The notes beneath the pieces were generated by a model. It was given only the letters and a program-made list of their open reading frames with translations. It was not told where the DNA came from and did not search any database. Shown here one piece after another: positions 46,862 through 59,109 of a stretch of DNA of 64,000 bases. A program made the position numbers and the translations under genes. Positions within the stretch are counted from its first letter, which is position 1, and each line of letters opens with the position of its first letter. Origin of the DNA: Bolinopsis microptera (Eukaryota; Ctenophora; Tentaculata; Lobata; Bolinopsidae); contig NC_087083.1 in assembly GCF_026151205.1 (NCBI RefSeq), positions 8,243,460 through 8,307,459 of the forward strand. The letters run 5' to 3'.

Positions 46862-49800
46862 TTAAAGGTTAGAGATGTGAAGTTTTGAGTCCGCACCACC
46901 ACTGATAACACGCCCTTCCAACCAATCACAGCACAGTACTTTGTCTTCGTGGGTACCTGGTAACAGTGTTACGGTTAGCTTCGACAAAATAGCGAAACAT
47001 TATGTTTAGTATTATGTGGCATTGCAATTATTTTAAATGTGTGTCAAACCTATTGTTTCGCCGAACAAAAATTGACATAAGAATTAAGAACGTAAGCACT
47101 ATAACTACCTATACCCCCCCCCCCCTCCCCCCAGCTAACCAGTCTCCCCCCTCATACACAGGTTGCAGTATAAACAATGTTGGTGTACCAAACCAAAGTC
47201 TATTGTTCACGGTAAATAGTCATTTGTCATGGTACTTTAGTTCAATGTAGTGCGCTTATCATTGTTACATAACTAATTACTACACTAATAGTTACTTAGT
47301 CACTGTGTGATTATCTAACTAATTAATTAATTAAACCAGTATTATCTAACTAATTAATTAATTAAACCAGTATTATCTAACTAATTAACTAATTAAACCA
47401 GTATTATCTAACTCACTTATAACAGCAAGATGAGACCTAGGGCTCCTGATATCCCACAAGAGAGTCCTGCCATCGTACGAGCCGGATACCATCTCCACAT
47501 CACTGGTAGGTGACCACTTAACACATGACACCCACATGTCATGTCCCTGTAGTGTGCTGTGTACTATTGTACCGCTTGAGCCACGAGGATCAAACAACCT
47601 GTTGGGTTAATTAATTATATAATAAATTAATTAGATAAATAATTAATTATACAATTAATTAATTAGATTAGTATAATTATCATAGTGCATACATTGCACC
47701 GGGAAGGTGATATTTGTTCCTTTAATTTGTACACTTGATTTGTACACTTGATCACACAGGTCAGTAACAGTAATTATACATATTATTATTATTACTTTCT
47801 TTTTGTACGACCGCCCACGTGTAAATCATATGAGAAATAGGAAGTTGCATAGTAACCATGGTAAGATGGTAACGGTGCGGTGTTGAAACACGCGCGTGCA
47901 ATGATTGTTTTAACGTTTTTTAAATAAGAATTTTAGTCATGGATCTGACGACATTCCCGTCTATATAACTTCCGCCCCGGGGTTTGAGACTTGGAATACC
48001 TCAAGGGACCCATTAGAAACAAATTTGGCTTGGGTAGAAATTTTGGCTATGGTGCAGTTTTGCGCAATTGACCACGCCCTTTTTTGGCGCTTTTGCAACT
48101 TTAGAATCAAAATAACTCCGCTTCTAATTGGAATTAGAAGCTCAGCTTGGCTTTAAAGTTGTTCAGAATCATCACATTTAGGGGGGTAGAGCATAATCTT
48201 AAAGTCAACAGACATCGGGTTGTTGAGTTATGTGACCACACCCTTATTTACCCTCGCGAGTCGTGATTTTCACACTAAATACGAGATATCTCGGCTTCTG
48301 ATTGAGCTACGTGCTCATCCTGGGCATTAAAATGTTCAGAATCATCACATTGAGTAGGGTAGAGCACAATTTCAAAGTCCTCAGATGTCAGGTTGTTGAG
48401 TTATTAGGCCCCAACCTGTTTTTACGCTCTCGCGGGTAGCGATTGCAGCGCTTAAAATCAAAATAACTCAGCTTCCAATTGAAGTTAGGAGCAAAACTCG
48501 GGGCAGCAAAATGTTCACAATCATCACATTGAGTGGGGTAGAACGTAGTTTCAAAGTCCTCAGACGTCAGGTTGTTGAGTTATTAGGCCCCGCCCAAATG
48601 TTTACGCACTCGCGAGTCCCGATTCGGACGCTTAAAATCAAAATAACTCTGCTTCTGATTAGAGTTAGGAACTAAACTTGGGCATAAAAATGTTCAGAAT
48701 CATCACATTGAGTGGGGTAGAACGTAGTTTCAAAGTCCTCAGACGTCAGGTTGTTGAGTTATTAGGCCCACACCATAGTATTTATGCTCTCGCGAGTCGC
48801 GAGTGGACACTTAAAATAAAAATAGCTCGGCTTCTGATTAGAGTTAGGAACAAAACTTGGGCATAGAAATGTTCAGAATTATCACATTGAGTGGGGTAGA
48901 ACGTGGTTTCAAAGTCTTCAGACGTCAGGTTGTTGAGTTATTAGGCGGAACCCTATTTTTACGCTCTCGCAAGTCGACACTTAAAATCAAAATAACTCGG
49001 CTCCTGATTAGAGTTAGGAACAAAAGTTGGGCATGGAAATGTTCAGAATTATCATATTAAGTGGGGTAGAACATGGTTTCAAAGTCTTCAGACGTCAGGT
49101 TGTTGAGTTATTAGGCGGAACCCTATTTTTACACTCTCGCAAGTCGCGAGTCGACACCTAAAATCAAAATAACTCGGCATTAAAATGTTTAGAATCATCA
49201 CATTGAGTAGGGTAGAGTACAATTTCAAAGTCCTCAGATGTCAGGTTGTTGAGTTATTAGGCCCCAACCTGTTTTTACGCTCTTGCGGGTAGCGATTGCA
49301 GCGCTTAAAATCAAAATAACTCAGCTTCCAATTGAAGTTAGGAGCAAAACTCGGGCAGCAAAATGTTCACAATCATCACATTGAGTGGGGTAGAACGTAG
49401 TTTCAAAGTCTTCAGACGTCAGGTTGTTGAGTTATTAGGCGGAACCCTATTTTTACGCTCTCGCAAGTCGACACTTAAAATCAAAATAACTCGGCTCCTG
49501 ATTAGAGTCTGGAACAAAAGTTTGGCATGGAAATGTTCAGAATTATCATATTAAGTGGGGTAGAACGTGGTTTCAAAGTCTTCAGACGTCAGGTTGTTGA
49601 GTTATTAGGCAGCACCCTATTTTTTGAAAATTAAATTAATAACCAGAAAAAGTAAGTTTCGCCCAGAGCAAACAGTGAATACTCTATAAATCCCGTACAA
49701 CCACACTCTTTCCCACTCAATGTGATAATTCTGACCATTTTTATGTCCACGTTTAGTTCCTAACTCCAATCAGAAGCCGAGTTATTTTGATTTTAAGTGT

Positions 49801-52800
49801 CGACTCGGGACTCGCGAGAGCGTAAAAATAGGGTTCCGCCTAATAACTCAACAACCTGACGTCTGAAGACTTTGAAACCACGTTCTACCCCACTTAATAT
49901 GATAATTTTGAACATTTCCACGCCCAAGTTTTGTTCCTAACTCTAATCAGAAGCCGAGTTATTTTGATTTTAAGTGTCGACTCGCGAGAGCGTAAAAATA
50001 GGGTTCCGCCTAATAACTCAACAACCTGACGTCTGAAGACTTTGAAACCACGTTCTACCCCACTTAATATGATAATTTTGAACATTTCCACGCCCAAGTT
50101 TTGTTCCTAACTCTAATCAGAAGCCGAGTTATTTTGATTTTAAGTGTCGATCTCGCGACTCGCGAGAGTGTAAAAATAGGGTTCCGCCTAATAACTCAAC
50201 AACCTGACGTCTGAAGACTTTGAAACTATGTTCTACCCCACTTAATATGATAATTCTGAACATTTCCATGCCCAACTTTTGTTCCTAACTCTAATCAGGA
50301 GCCGAGTTATTTTGATTTTAAGTGTCGACTTGCGAGAGCGTAAAAATAGGGTTCCGCCTAATAACTCAACAACCTGACGTCTGAAGACTTTGAAACCACG
50401 TTCTACCCCACTCAATGTGATAATTCTGAACATTTCCATGCCCAAGTTTTGTTCCTAACTCTAATCAGAAGCCGAGTTATTTTGATTTTAAGTGTCCACT
50501 CGCGACTCGCGAGAGCGTAAATACTATGGTGTGGGCCTAATAACTCAACAACCTGACGTCTGAGGACTTTGAAACTACGTTCTACCCCACTCAATGTGAT
50601 GATTCTGGACATTTTAATGCCCAAGTTTAGTTCCTAACTCTAATCAGAAGCAGAGTTATTTTGATTTTAAGCGTCGAATCGGGACTCGCGAGTGCGTAAA
50701 CATTTGGGCGGGGCCTAATAACTCAACAACCTGACGTCTGAGGACTTTGAAACTACGTTCTACCCCACTCAATGTGATGATTGTGAACATTTTGCTGCCC
50801 GAGTTTTGCTCCTAACTTCAATTGGAAGCTGAGTTATTTTGATTTTAAGCGCTGCAATCGCTACCCGCGAGAGCGTAAAAACAGGTTGGGGCCGAATAAC
50901 TCAACAACCTGACATCTGAGGACTTTGAAATTGTGCTCTACCCTACTCAATGTGATGATTCTGAACATTTTAATGCCCAGGATGAGCACGTAGCTCAATC
51001 AGAAGCCGAGATATCTCGTATTTAGTGTGAAAATCACGACTCGCGAGGGTAAATAAGGGTGTGGTCACATAACTCAACAACCCGATGTCTGTTGACTTTA
51101 AAATTATGCTCTACCCCCCTAAATGTGATGATTCTGAACAACTTTAAAGCCAAGCTGAGCTTCTAATTCCAATTAGAAGCGGAGTTATTTTGATTCTAAA
51201 GTTGCAAAAGCGCCAAAAAAGGGCGTGGTCAATTGCGCAAAACTGCACCATAGCCAAAATTTCTACCCAAGCCAAATTTGTTTCTAATGGGTCCCTTGAG
51301 GTATTCCAAGTCTCAAACCCCGGGGCGGAAGTTATATAGACGGGAATGTCGTCAGATCCATGACTATTTGTGGTAATTAGTAATTACGTCGTGTTCAGTG
51401 CGAGCTGCATTTTAATGGGCTGTATACTCGGATGTGACGGATATTTTTTGATGCTATAAAAACTGAGTACCAAAGAATACTATTACTTTCCTCCCTGTGA
51501 TCACGGGCTTTATAGTTATTATATATAAGAGTAACCATTAAACTGACCTGACGTATTTGTCGGATGAACCTGTAGCAATAAGCTGTGACCTGTCTGACCA
51601 AGCCACACTCTGAAGAGACGAGGTCACTGTGATAGTTCTCGCGCTGCAATATAAACAGTTTAGGTTAACGTGAAAGTGAATTAATGAAATTTAAGGATAT
51701 ATGTTAAAATTTAAATCGATATATTTTGAAGCTTCGAAAACACTTCACTGAAATATTTTGAAGTTACAATAAGTTCAACACACGATGCTCAAAGTGAAAC
51801 AACTTCACATTCAAATTATTTTTATGTTCATGTCAAACTGGAAGCCAAGTAAAAGTGAAAAAGCCCAACAAACCATGACATGAGCTGAGTGTCCCATATT
51901 TTGACAGACATATCGCAAGAAGAAGTTATCAGCTGAGAGTTATCTTTCCAGCACACGCCTGTTACTGCTTGCGTGTGACCACCTTGAGGAGTGTGATTAT
52001 GTAAGGTATGTAAGGTATGTAAGGTATGTAAGGTATGTAAGGTATGTAAGGTATGTAAGGTATGTAAGGTATGTAAGGCTAGGTATGTAAAGGTACACGC
52101 TTGTTACTGCTTGTGTGTGACCAGCTTGAGGCGTGTGATTATGTGTTTACCAACTAATAAAACCATTAACTGTGCATGGAACATAGTAATAATGTTACGT
52201 AAGTGAACCACTTAAAACATCAAAGGCTGAAACATGATTATAAAATGAAGTCCCTATCTCCCCATCGTTAACCCGTAAGGGGTTGCACCAGGGGCGGTGG
52301 TAACAGAACTTCAAGACTCTCGGAGTCTGTTGTCGATATCTATGTATAATATATTTATAGTATATAATTTGGGAGTCTCTCTCTCCAGCAGCAGGAGTTG
52401 GAGAATGGGGACGCGTTGTGAAAGCCACCGCAAGGAAGGCTTACAGTCGACGCCGACCAATCAAAAGAAGATTATAAAATGTTTGAAATCCTCGAAAAAA
52501 TCAACAACTTTAATTGTTGGTTGGTTCATCTTCAATTAATCGACCAATTTGTACATCCTCATTCAAATTACTAATAATTTCAAAGAATCTATAAATCTCA
52601 AAACATGCTATTTAGTTCTAGAGACACAGTTCCAAACAAAGTACCTAATGTCAAAAGAGGGGTTCTGAGGAGGGCTGATTGGGGGGAGCCAGCGTTTTTC
52701 TTGCGTTTGCTGCGTGGGTCACTATCACATGGCTCGTTGAGGGAAGTAGACCACACCTGAACATGTTCAAACGATTTAATGTTTAAAATGATGAATTGGA

Positions 52801-53601
52801 TTGTATTTTTGAGATCACTACAGTCAACGCCCTCGTTTTTTGTAAAAGTTTTGTAAAAGTTTTTTACTTGTAAAAGTCTACTACTGAAACGTGAGTTTCA
52901 AGGCTACACTTTATTTATATAGGTTTAGAGATACCAATTAAGAACATTACCTTCAAATGAGTATCCCATGAACCACTGGCAACCTGTTCTGTTGAAGGGC
53001 TTACAGCACAACAATTCACTGTCTCTGTATGTCCTTTCAAGGTATACAGAGATGTACATTCAGTGTCATCAACAGCAACAAAGCTCAGATTCTGATCTAA
53101 AGACGATGTCACTAATAAATGTTTCTGCTTTTCATTTTCTTTGTACTGCTTGATATATCCAATGCTTTTGATAGGTTTGCTGTGTATTTCATATGTTTTA
53201 TTGGATCCATCTAAACTGATGACTGCTAATTGTCCATTGTACAGTCCAGCAAAACAAAGAGGATCTATTGCTACCACCCCACCAATCCAATCGTCTAGAT
53301 CAATAACAACAGATTCCTCGGGAGCCTTTCGCTTTTCTTGGTACTCTATTTCCAATGCTACCTCACCAGAGAAATTGGAACTCTCACAGTATTTTCTGAG
53401 AGTATTTTGAAGGATTTCATCACCAACTCGGAAGCTGAATTCAGTGTCTGATTCTGATATTTCAAGAAGGTTCTTGATCAGATCCTGCAATTCAACTTGA
53501 GACGAGTTGCTTGAAACCGAGAAAACATTCTGATCGATCACATACTGTTCTTCTGTTGTTTTCAGTTTAATCTGAATTTGCTGGTCGGCTGCAGTTATCA
53601 T
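46862..53601 (-). CDS. WDR12: WDR12 / Ytm1 ribosome-biogenesis WD40 protein, complete, six coding exons
   Basis: Nucleolar subunit of the PeBoW (Pes1-Bop1-WDR12) complex needed for 27S/32S pre-rRNA processing and 60S subunit maturation. Exons 5' to 3': 52951-53601, 52645-52756, 51880-51982, 51548-51643, 47417-47598, 46862-46956; they total 1,239 bp, join in phase, and give 412 aa (human about 423). The first exon encodes the N-terminal NLE domain (IQIKLKTTEEQY... to EVALEIEYQEK) and the first WD repeats; exon 2 encodes the basic KRKKN insert followed by RTPLLTL; the remaining exons give WD repeats ending KVLCCDW and SGGADSKLHI. The start at 53601 (MITAADQQIQIKL) is preferred because upstream sequence reads into a MITE 32 bp away; a TTTGCAG just upstream may be a 5'-UTR acceptor. 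Exon 5 is separated from exon 4 by a 3.9-kb intron holding a large palindrome. Confidence 0.96.
47308..47412. repeat. 31-34 bp AT-rich tandem repeat beside WDR12 exon 5 donor
   Basis: Three copies of TAACTAATTAATTAATTAAA followed by CCAGTATTATC, ending next to the exon 5 donor at 47417. Non-coding. Confidence 0.8.
47934..51366. repeat. 3.4-kb palindromic satellite in WDR12 intron 4
   Basis: The two halves are inverted copies starting TAGTCATGGATCTGACGACA and meeting near 49,620-49,710. Each arm begins with about 700 bp of diverged units and continues with roughly eight 170-200 bp units sharing AGACGTCAGGTTGTTGAGTT and GTGGGGTAGAACGT. Small frames such as the one ending RRQVVELL are by-products of the unit. 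No target duplication beyond TTT is visible. Confidence 0.9.
51983..52145 (-). repeat. WDR12 exon 3 acceptor edge duplicated, plus 9-bp minisatellite
   Basis: On the gene strand the true acceptor at 51982 reads CACACTCCTCAAG|GTGGTCACACGC. A second copy at about 52090-52140 reads CACACGCCTCAAG|CTGGTCACACACAAGC and continues into exon-like sequence (AGTAACAAGCGTGT). Between them lie about nine units of TAAGGTATG. Confidence 0.85.
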
Positions 53602-53633
53602 TGCTAAACTGCAAAAGTCAAGGTGAAAACATA

Positions 53634-54401
53634 CAGGGTGGGCCAAAAGTCAGTACCCATACGTTGGCCTTAATAGCTCCGCCGTGTTTTATATTTGAGA
53701 GCTGTTGCTTTGCAGATGGCATACTGTACTTACTGGTTCGAGGATTCCGTCGTCAAAATTTGAAAATTCGAATATTTTAGACCACGCCCATTCAATATTA
53801 AAACACCTATATTGTTTTCTCTGAACATGATGAACGCCTAATTTTTTCAGAGACGGTAGATTATCAAATGTTGCATATGATCTGAAAACATGAGGCAAAA
53901 CGGATTAGAAATGACGAAGTTATCAAGCATTTTATGTATCTCGTTAACAATATTGACTGGGTGATTATGTGACACCGTGACACGACACCTTAATTGGGCA
54001 CCCTTAACAATTCCCATAATGTTTAACGGGGTAGTTAACGGGGGCACCTTATCACGTGATTAGGTAAACCAATCACCTGATCACACGTAATGAATAAACT
54101 CGTTATGCTTCATATCTCGGTCATCTGAGAAGCTACAGTTCTAATTCTTTCAGGACAAACGTAATTCGAATGGCCCAAACACAATTCAATAACATTTAGC
54201 TTGATCAGACTATCCAAACTATCAAATAAATGTGAAAATGAACCTCCATTTGAAAAAAATGAACGCGAATATTTTTCGAGTTGACAAATTCCTCGAACCA
54301 GTGGTGGTACTAAGTCATACCAGAAAGAAGTATTTAAATTGGGCACTCAGTGACTGAGCTATAAAGGCCAACGTATGGGTACTGACTTTTGGCTCACCCT
54401 G
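53634..54401. mobile_element. Tc1/mariner-like MITE, copy 2, 32 bp upstream of the WDR12 start codon
   Basis: 768 bp, same family as 42371-43137 and inverted relative to it; TA at 53632-53633 and 54402-54403. It occupies the place of the WDR12 promoter or leader, so either the promoter lies inside it or the leader is spliced across it. Confidence 0.88.
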
Positions 54402-54703
54402 TATAATAATCAAATCCGAAGATCAAGACAATTAACATGTAAGTTCTTCAGAAGTTACTTTCTTATTTCAAAAACCTCTCCCAGTAGAATTAAATCTTTA
54501 GACTTTAAATGAAAGTATCAACGAAAGTATAAATGATGTATATATATCATGAATAATTCGATGGCTTTCAACTCCTTATGAAATAGTTTGGGCCTGCACC
54601 ATCTGTCATATCACATGACAGTGCTGTGTAGTTTTTTTGCACTCTGATTATCAAATTCTCTGATCTTCAGCTATTATTGCTATTGCAACAGGGGCTGAGA
54701 TAG
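54402..54703. other. Spacer, nothing recognised
   Basis: About 300 bp of AT-rich sequence upstream of WDR12 without a supported gene, RNA or repeat. Confidence 0.5.
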
Positions 54704-55092
54704 GGGGGGAGCCAAGTGGATATTTGTAGATATTTGTAGATTAATGTAGGATGGATAATCCACGAAAAAAGTGGATGACATTCTACAAATTTATACATTT
54801 ATCTCCAAAAATTCAGTAGAATTTCCGGGCACATATTTGAGATTACATTTTTTGTAGATAAATGTAGATATTTGTAGATTATTGTCAATGGATAATTCAC
54901 GAAAATTCTACAAATTCTACAAATTTATACATTTATCTCCAAAAATTCAGTAGAATTTCTGGGCACATATTTGAGATATACATTTTTTGTAGATAAATGT
55001 AGATATTTGTAGATTATTGTAATGGATAATTCACGAAAAAGTGGATGACATTATCCAAATATCTACAAATATCCACTTGGACCCCCCCCCCC
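54704..55092. mobile_element. 389-bp G-tract MITE with 8-bp target duplication
   Basis: TGAGATAG is duplicated at 54696-54703 and 55093-55100. Ends are a G run, then CCAAGTGGATATTTGTAGATA, and the complement with a C run on the right. The interior is several copies of a TTTGTAGATAAATGTAGATA-like unit in both orientations. Confidence 0.85.
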
Positions 55093-55339
55093 TGAGATAG
55101 CACTGCTTCCATTTGGTGCTGTAAAACAGCAGTAAACAATGGCAAATAAGAACTTAAGGGGCAACTTGAGGGGTAATATATATACCATAGGGTACCTTTT
55201 CATATCTCATATCTTTGAAGTGTTTTGGCAGGGTCAATTTTTTTTTATCTCACACTTATTTTACTTCGGAGTATTCCAACAGCCACATTGTTACACAAGT
55301 GTAACTAGCCAATTACAGGAAGCCGAAGGATTTAATTAG

Positions 55340-55597
55340 GCCAGTGACGGTTAAGGTAGTGTGTACCATACTTTCTTCGCCCGAGACTTCGCTGCAATGG
55401 ACAGCTTCTCATTTAACCCTCACACACGATTTCTCGAATATTCGGCTGAGTAGACCGGGGGGCTGCATAGACCACTCAGGATCTTTAGCTGAATGTCGAC
55501 GACACTCACCCCACGACTAGGCAGGCAGTGGGTTTCGAACTCACAATCTCACGATTACAAATCCGATGATTAACCAACTACGCTAATTGGCTTTCAC
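55340..55597 (-). mobile_element. tRNA-derived SINE
   Basis: Read on the minus strand, the head (from about 55,592) has an A-box TAGCGTAGTTGG and, about 35 nt on, a B-box-like GAGTTCGAAACCC, in tRNA order. The anticodon-stem region pairs poorly, so it is a SINE head rather than a working tRNA. An unrelated tail of about 170 bp follows. The 3' boundary is approximate. Confidence 0.7.
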
Positions 55598-55645
55598 TCT
55601 TTGAATAGATTAACAACCTAGTAAAAGTTTTGTTTGGACACCGGT

Positions 55646-56185
55646 CTCCATCACGATACAAAATTAGGATTTTGGAATTTATTGTATAACCTACAGCTGA
55701 TGAGCTACAAAAATAAGATCTGGATTGACAGCATCGAAACAAATCTGCAATGCAGAACTGTCAGTAACAACAAGGAGACCAAGATACTCGGTGTGATCAC
55801 AAAGATCAAAAACAGTGGGCTGCTCCTAGACAAAAACAACTTTTTATTCGGGCACAACACGAGTAAAAATCTGGACAGCCGAATAATGGACTACATTCAC
55901 GGCAGCTCACCACTCTTTGCGAACATCCAAAAGATCATGGGTGGTGGCAGTGGTGAGGCCTGTCGTTTCTGTAACAGCTTCATTGATTCCCCCGTACACC
56001 AGCTCCTATTGTGTCTGGAGGTGCAAGACACCAGTTACCTGCAACTGAAAGAAGAGCTGGGTGGGGCAGACTCACATTCCTATCTAGATGAAGTGTTAAC
56101 AAAAAGCAGCACACAAAAAGCATTCATTAGGAGAGTCGAATTTCTTTGGGGACAAAATGATGCTCTCCAGGATTTATCCGACTAG
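55646..56185 (+). pseudogene. 5'-truncated LINE ORF, C-terminal end (LINE C)
   Basis: About 180 codons with a C-terminal CCHC-like knuckle, C-x2-C-x8-H-x4-C in CRFCNSFIDSPVHQLLLC, as at the ends of several non-LTR retrotransposon proteins. No reverse transcriptase domain remains. The strand is opposite to LINEs A and B, and the protein differs from theirs, so it is a separate family. Confidence 0.65.
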
Positions 56186-57464
56186 AAAGATCATGAAATA
56201 AAGACTCTGCAAACATCTCAGAGAAATATTACCACCATAAAGAACAAAGAGGGAGTATCCTGGACCCCGAAATCCACCACTTTTCTGTACTTTCAGAGGT
56301 ACCAATGTGGCAGGAAACCAGGGCTCATGCTGCCGCTGAGCTAAAGCAGTAGAGGGGATGGCGGCTTCTCTAGGATCTAACACGTCCTGAAGCAGACCAA
56401 CACTATGTCCCAACGCACTGGTGTTGGGATGTCTGCCCCCGGTGCCTATCCGGGTCAATAAAGCAGTCAAGCATCATGTATGTTATGTTGAGCATTCTCA
56501 ACCAACAAATGTGGGAACTCCCACGAAAGACCAAAACAGATCTAAAGAGACACTTAACAACATTGGAAAATAGACTTCAATTTGTTTATATAATTTATAA
56601 AGCGTATATTATTGCCCACGTTAAGGGGCCTGTTAATAATTTATTAAATTATTAGCTATTTTAGATTTAATAATAATAACAGCTGCTAAGTAAATCGGTT
56701 TGAAGGAACAGACAGCAAGCTAGGTCTAGACACTCTGATGACGAGCCTACCATCCATCCAGAGTCTAAAATCTTCACTGTCTCGCTTGGTTTTGCATGTC
56801 AGGCTATTATGTAATATTGGTAGCAGTGGACAATTTCCGTTACCTCTGGATTGTGCTCAGCCAATTGCAACACTTGAATTACTTTATTGTATATATACTG
56901 TTTGACTCTGTTGTATTGTTTTGCATGTCAGGCTTCTTTCTCGGACTCTCACACAGGTACTGATGAGCACAAGCAGCAATGTGACCTACGTTCATTGTAT
57001 GTTATGACACGTCGTAGCCAAGCACTGTTCAACCATTGTATTGATGCAGCTGAAATAGAAGGGCTACGTTACATCACACTTAGATGAAAAAAGACAATTT
57101 TTGAGAAAAGACAATTTTATTATTCATCCATCATCACTAGCTCAATACACAATCAATTAATAAATTTAAAATATCCGAATAAACTTGATTTCAAAGTAGG
57201 TGATACAAGTATGCTAGCAGCTAGCGCGCTTGTATTTACTAATAATACACGCTGTTAGGTCTGACCACACCACCACTCACATGCCACAGCTGGTGAAAGG
57301 ACCCAGGCGCTATTAAGCTTTTATGAGCCCTGGTTGACTGCTGAGAGTGGCGACGTGTCTGACATTAATTTTGTTTTCCTTATAAAGAACTTATAAATTA
57401 AGTTATATAATTGTTATGCGATATTTAAGTCACAGCTGCTCGCAATACATTATTAAATTGACTC
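56186..57464 (+). other. LINE C 3' region and two unidentified exon-like frames
   Basis: After the LINE C stop, UTR-like sequence runs to about 56,560. Two plus-strand frames follow: 56694-56903 (SIQSLKSSLSRLVL) and 56935-57087 (LYVMTRRSQALFNHC), the latter preceded by TTGCATGTCAG, a possible acceptor. The phrase TTTTGCATGTCAGGCT occurs twice (56795 and 56921). I do not recognise the protein; these could be exons of an unknown gene or chance. Confidence 0.3.
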
Positions 57465-57904
57465 AGAATAAAACAAATATTCAGAATAAAACAAAATATT
57501 CAAATCTCTTTATTCAACAATATTAAATCATTATAGAACCTAATTTGTGGCTTGATCGTTATGTTAGGGCTATTCTGTTAGCTGATGCTGACAGGCACTG
57601 CATGGGGCAGAGACTTAGGACCATTACGCTGGAGGCTTACAATGACCCTTTTTGAACCCCATGGCAGTGCTAGTTTTATTATGGTACAAATTGTAAATCG
57701 AAGTTATGAAAACGATCAAGTCACTCCTGTTTTACACTATCAACAGCTACTTAAAACAACCTAGATTGTACAACTCACTTTGAAGATTAAACTGTTAAGT
57801 GATGAGTGATTGGGCTCATTAAACATTTTAGTAGCGGAGACATGCGGATCAGCTTCTTGAGGTTCTAATAGTTCATTCAGACAAGAAGTTTTATTTTTTC
57901 AAAT

Positions 57905-58507
57905 TTAGTCGTTCAAGCTGCCTGAGTTCAGAAAGTTTGCCAAAGGGGCCCAGGTATTCTTGTCACCTTTACCCTGAGACGAGAGAATGACTTTTTTTAC
58001 CTTTGATTTGAATACACCATGAGTGATTTCAAGGTCGTTCAGTGCCAACATCTGACGGAATGAATTCCAAAGGCAACTAGATTTGTAAACGAAACTGTTT
58101 GAGGGCATGGTTGTTATAAGAAGAGTTTCTTTGCCGGGTCTTTTAGACCAACAGAAAAGTTCAAATAGTGCAATTGGTGTTCGATATTTAAAGACTTTAA
58201 AAAGTTCATTGCAGCAGTGATACGCGTATAAATTATGCAATGTCATGAGTGATTGACGGGCAAAAATTGGCTTGGTGTGCTCTCTCTCAAAGAATTTGCT
58301 AGTAAGTTTCTGTTCACTGATAGGTCTAGTCCTAGCACATGTCATAAATTTATCAAGGTATGCTTTTTTGTCACCAAACATGATACGAACACACTTTTTC
58401 TGGGCTACAAATAGTGGTTGAAATTTATTATTACTTGCACCTCCCCAAACGGTAATGCCATAAGATAGGTGACTTTCAAAAAGTGTGTGGTACAGGTCCT
58501 TATGGAT
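57905..58507 (-). pseudogene. LINE A ORF2, C-terminal segment
   Basis: Reads from the MITE junction through YGITVWGGAS and FGDKKAYLDKF to a stop at 57905. It aligns along its length with the C-terminus of LINE B, whose frame it matches apart from the insertion. Confidence 0.85.
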
Positions 58508-59109
58508 CCCAGGTCAATATCATTACATATTTCGCATATTAATATACGACATATTTCGAAGGAAAACCACGACATAACAAAATTATTGTTAAATTTTGTT
58601 ACAAATTAATTTAATTTCAGAAATAGTTGATTACAGAATTCCTTTAAAAAAAATTTTTCGAAAAAATTTCTTGAAAAAATTTTGCGAATATTTTGATATT
58701 TTCATGACATCCGAAATCATGACATCCGAAATCTTGACATGTCATGATTTACAAATATCTGAGAAGGTTCACGCATATTTTTACCTGTATTTTACAGGCA
58801 AAACTTGACATGAAAAACGTCCCCGCATATTTGATAAGATGAGCGCATATCTGACATGGATCTAAATATCTGACGGGGGATATCATATAAAAAATATCCT
58901 TGTGTTTGAAAAATTATATCAAAAAAGTTAAGAATTTTTTAATAAATTTTTCTAGGACTCGCCTGTAGCAGGCTTTGTCCCCCTGGATCGGGCTCTGCCA
59001 ATTTGGATCATTGTGGGGCCCAAAAATGCCCCATCGGGTGATAAAAACCATGACATATTTCACCCAGATATAATAATATACGACATATTTTTAATGATAT
59101 TGACCTGGG
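58508..59109. mobile_element. hAT-like MITE inserted in LINE A
   Basis: 602 bp with inverted ends CCCAGGTCAATATCATTA and an exact 8-bp duplication TTATGGAT (58500-58507 and 59110-59117). The interior repeats CATATTT and CATGACATCCGAAATC motifs; no reading frame. Confidence 0.9.

Noticed and set aside
48678-50624. Repeated small frames containing VERSFKV and RRQVVELL as a gene family
   Set aside because: They appear on both strands of the palindromic satellite at the unit period and have no start context or splice structure; by-products of the repeat.
55500-55597. Functional tRNA gene (Thr-like TGT anticodon)
   Set aside because: A and B boxes are present but the anticodon stem pairs poorly and a long SINE tail follows.
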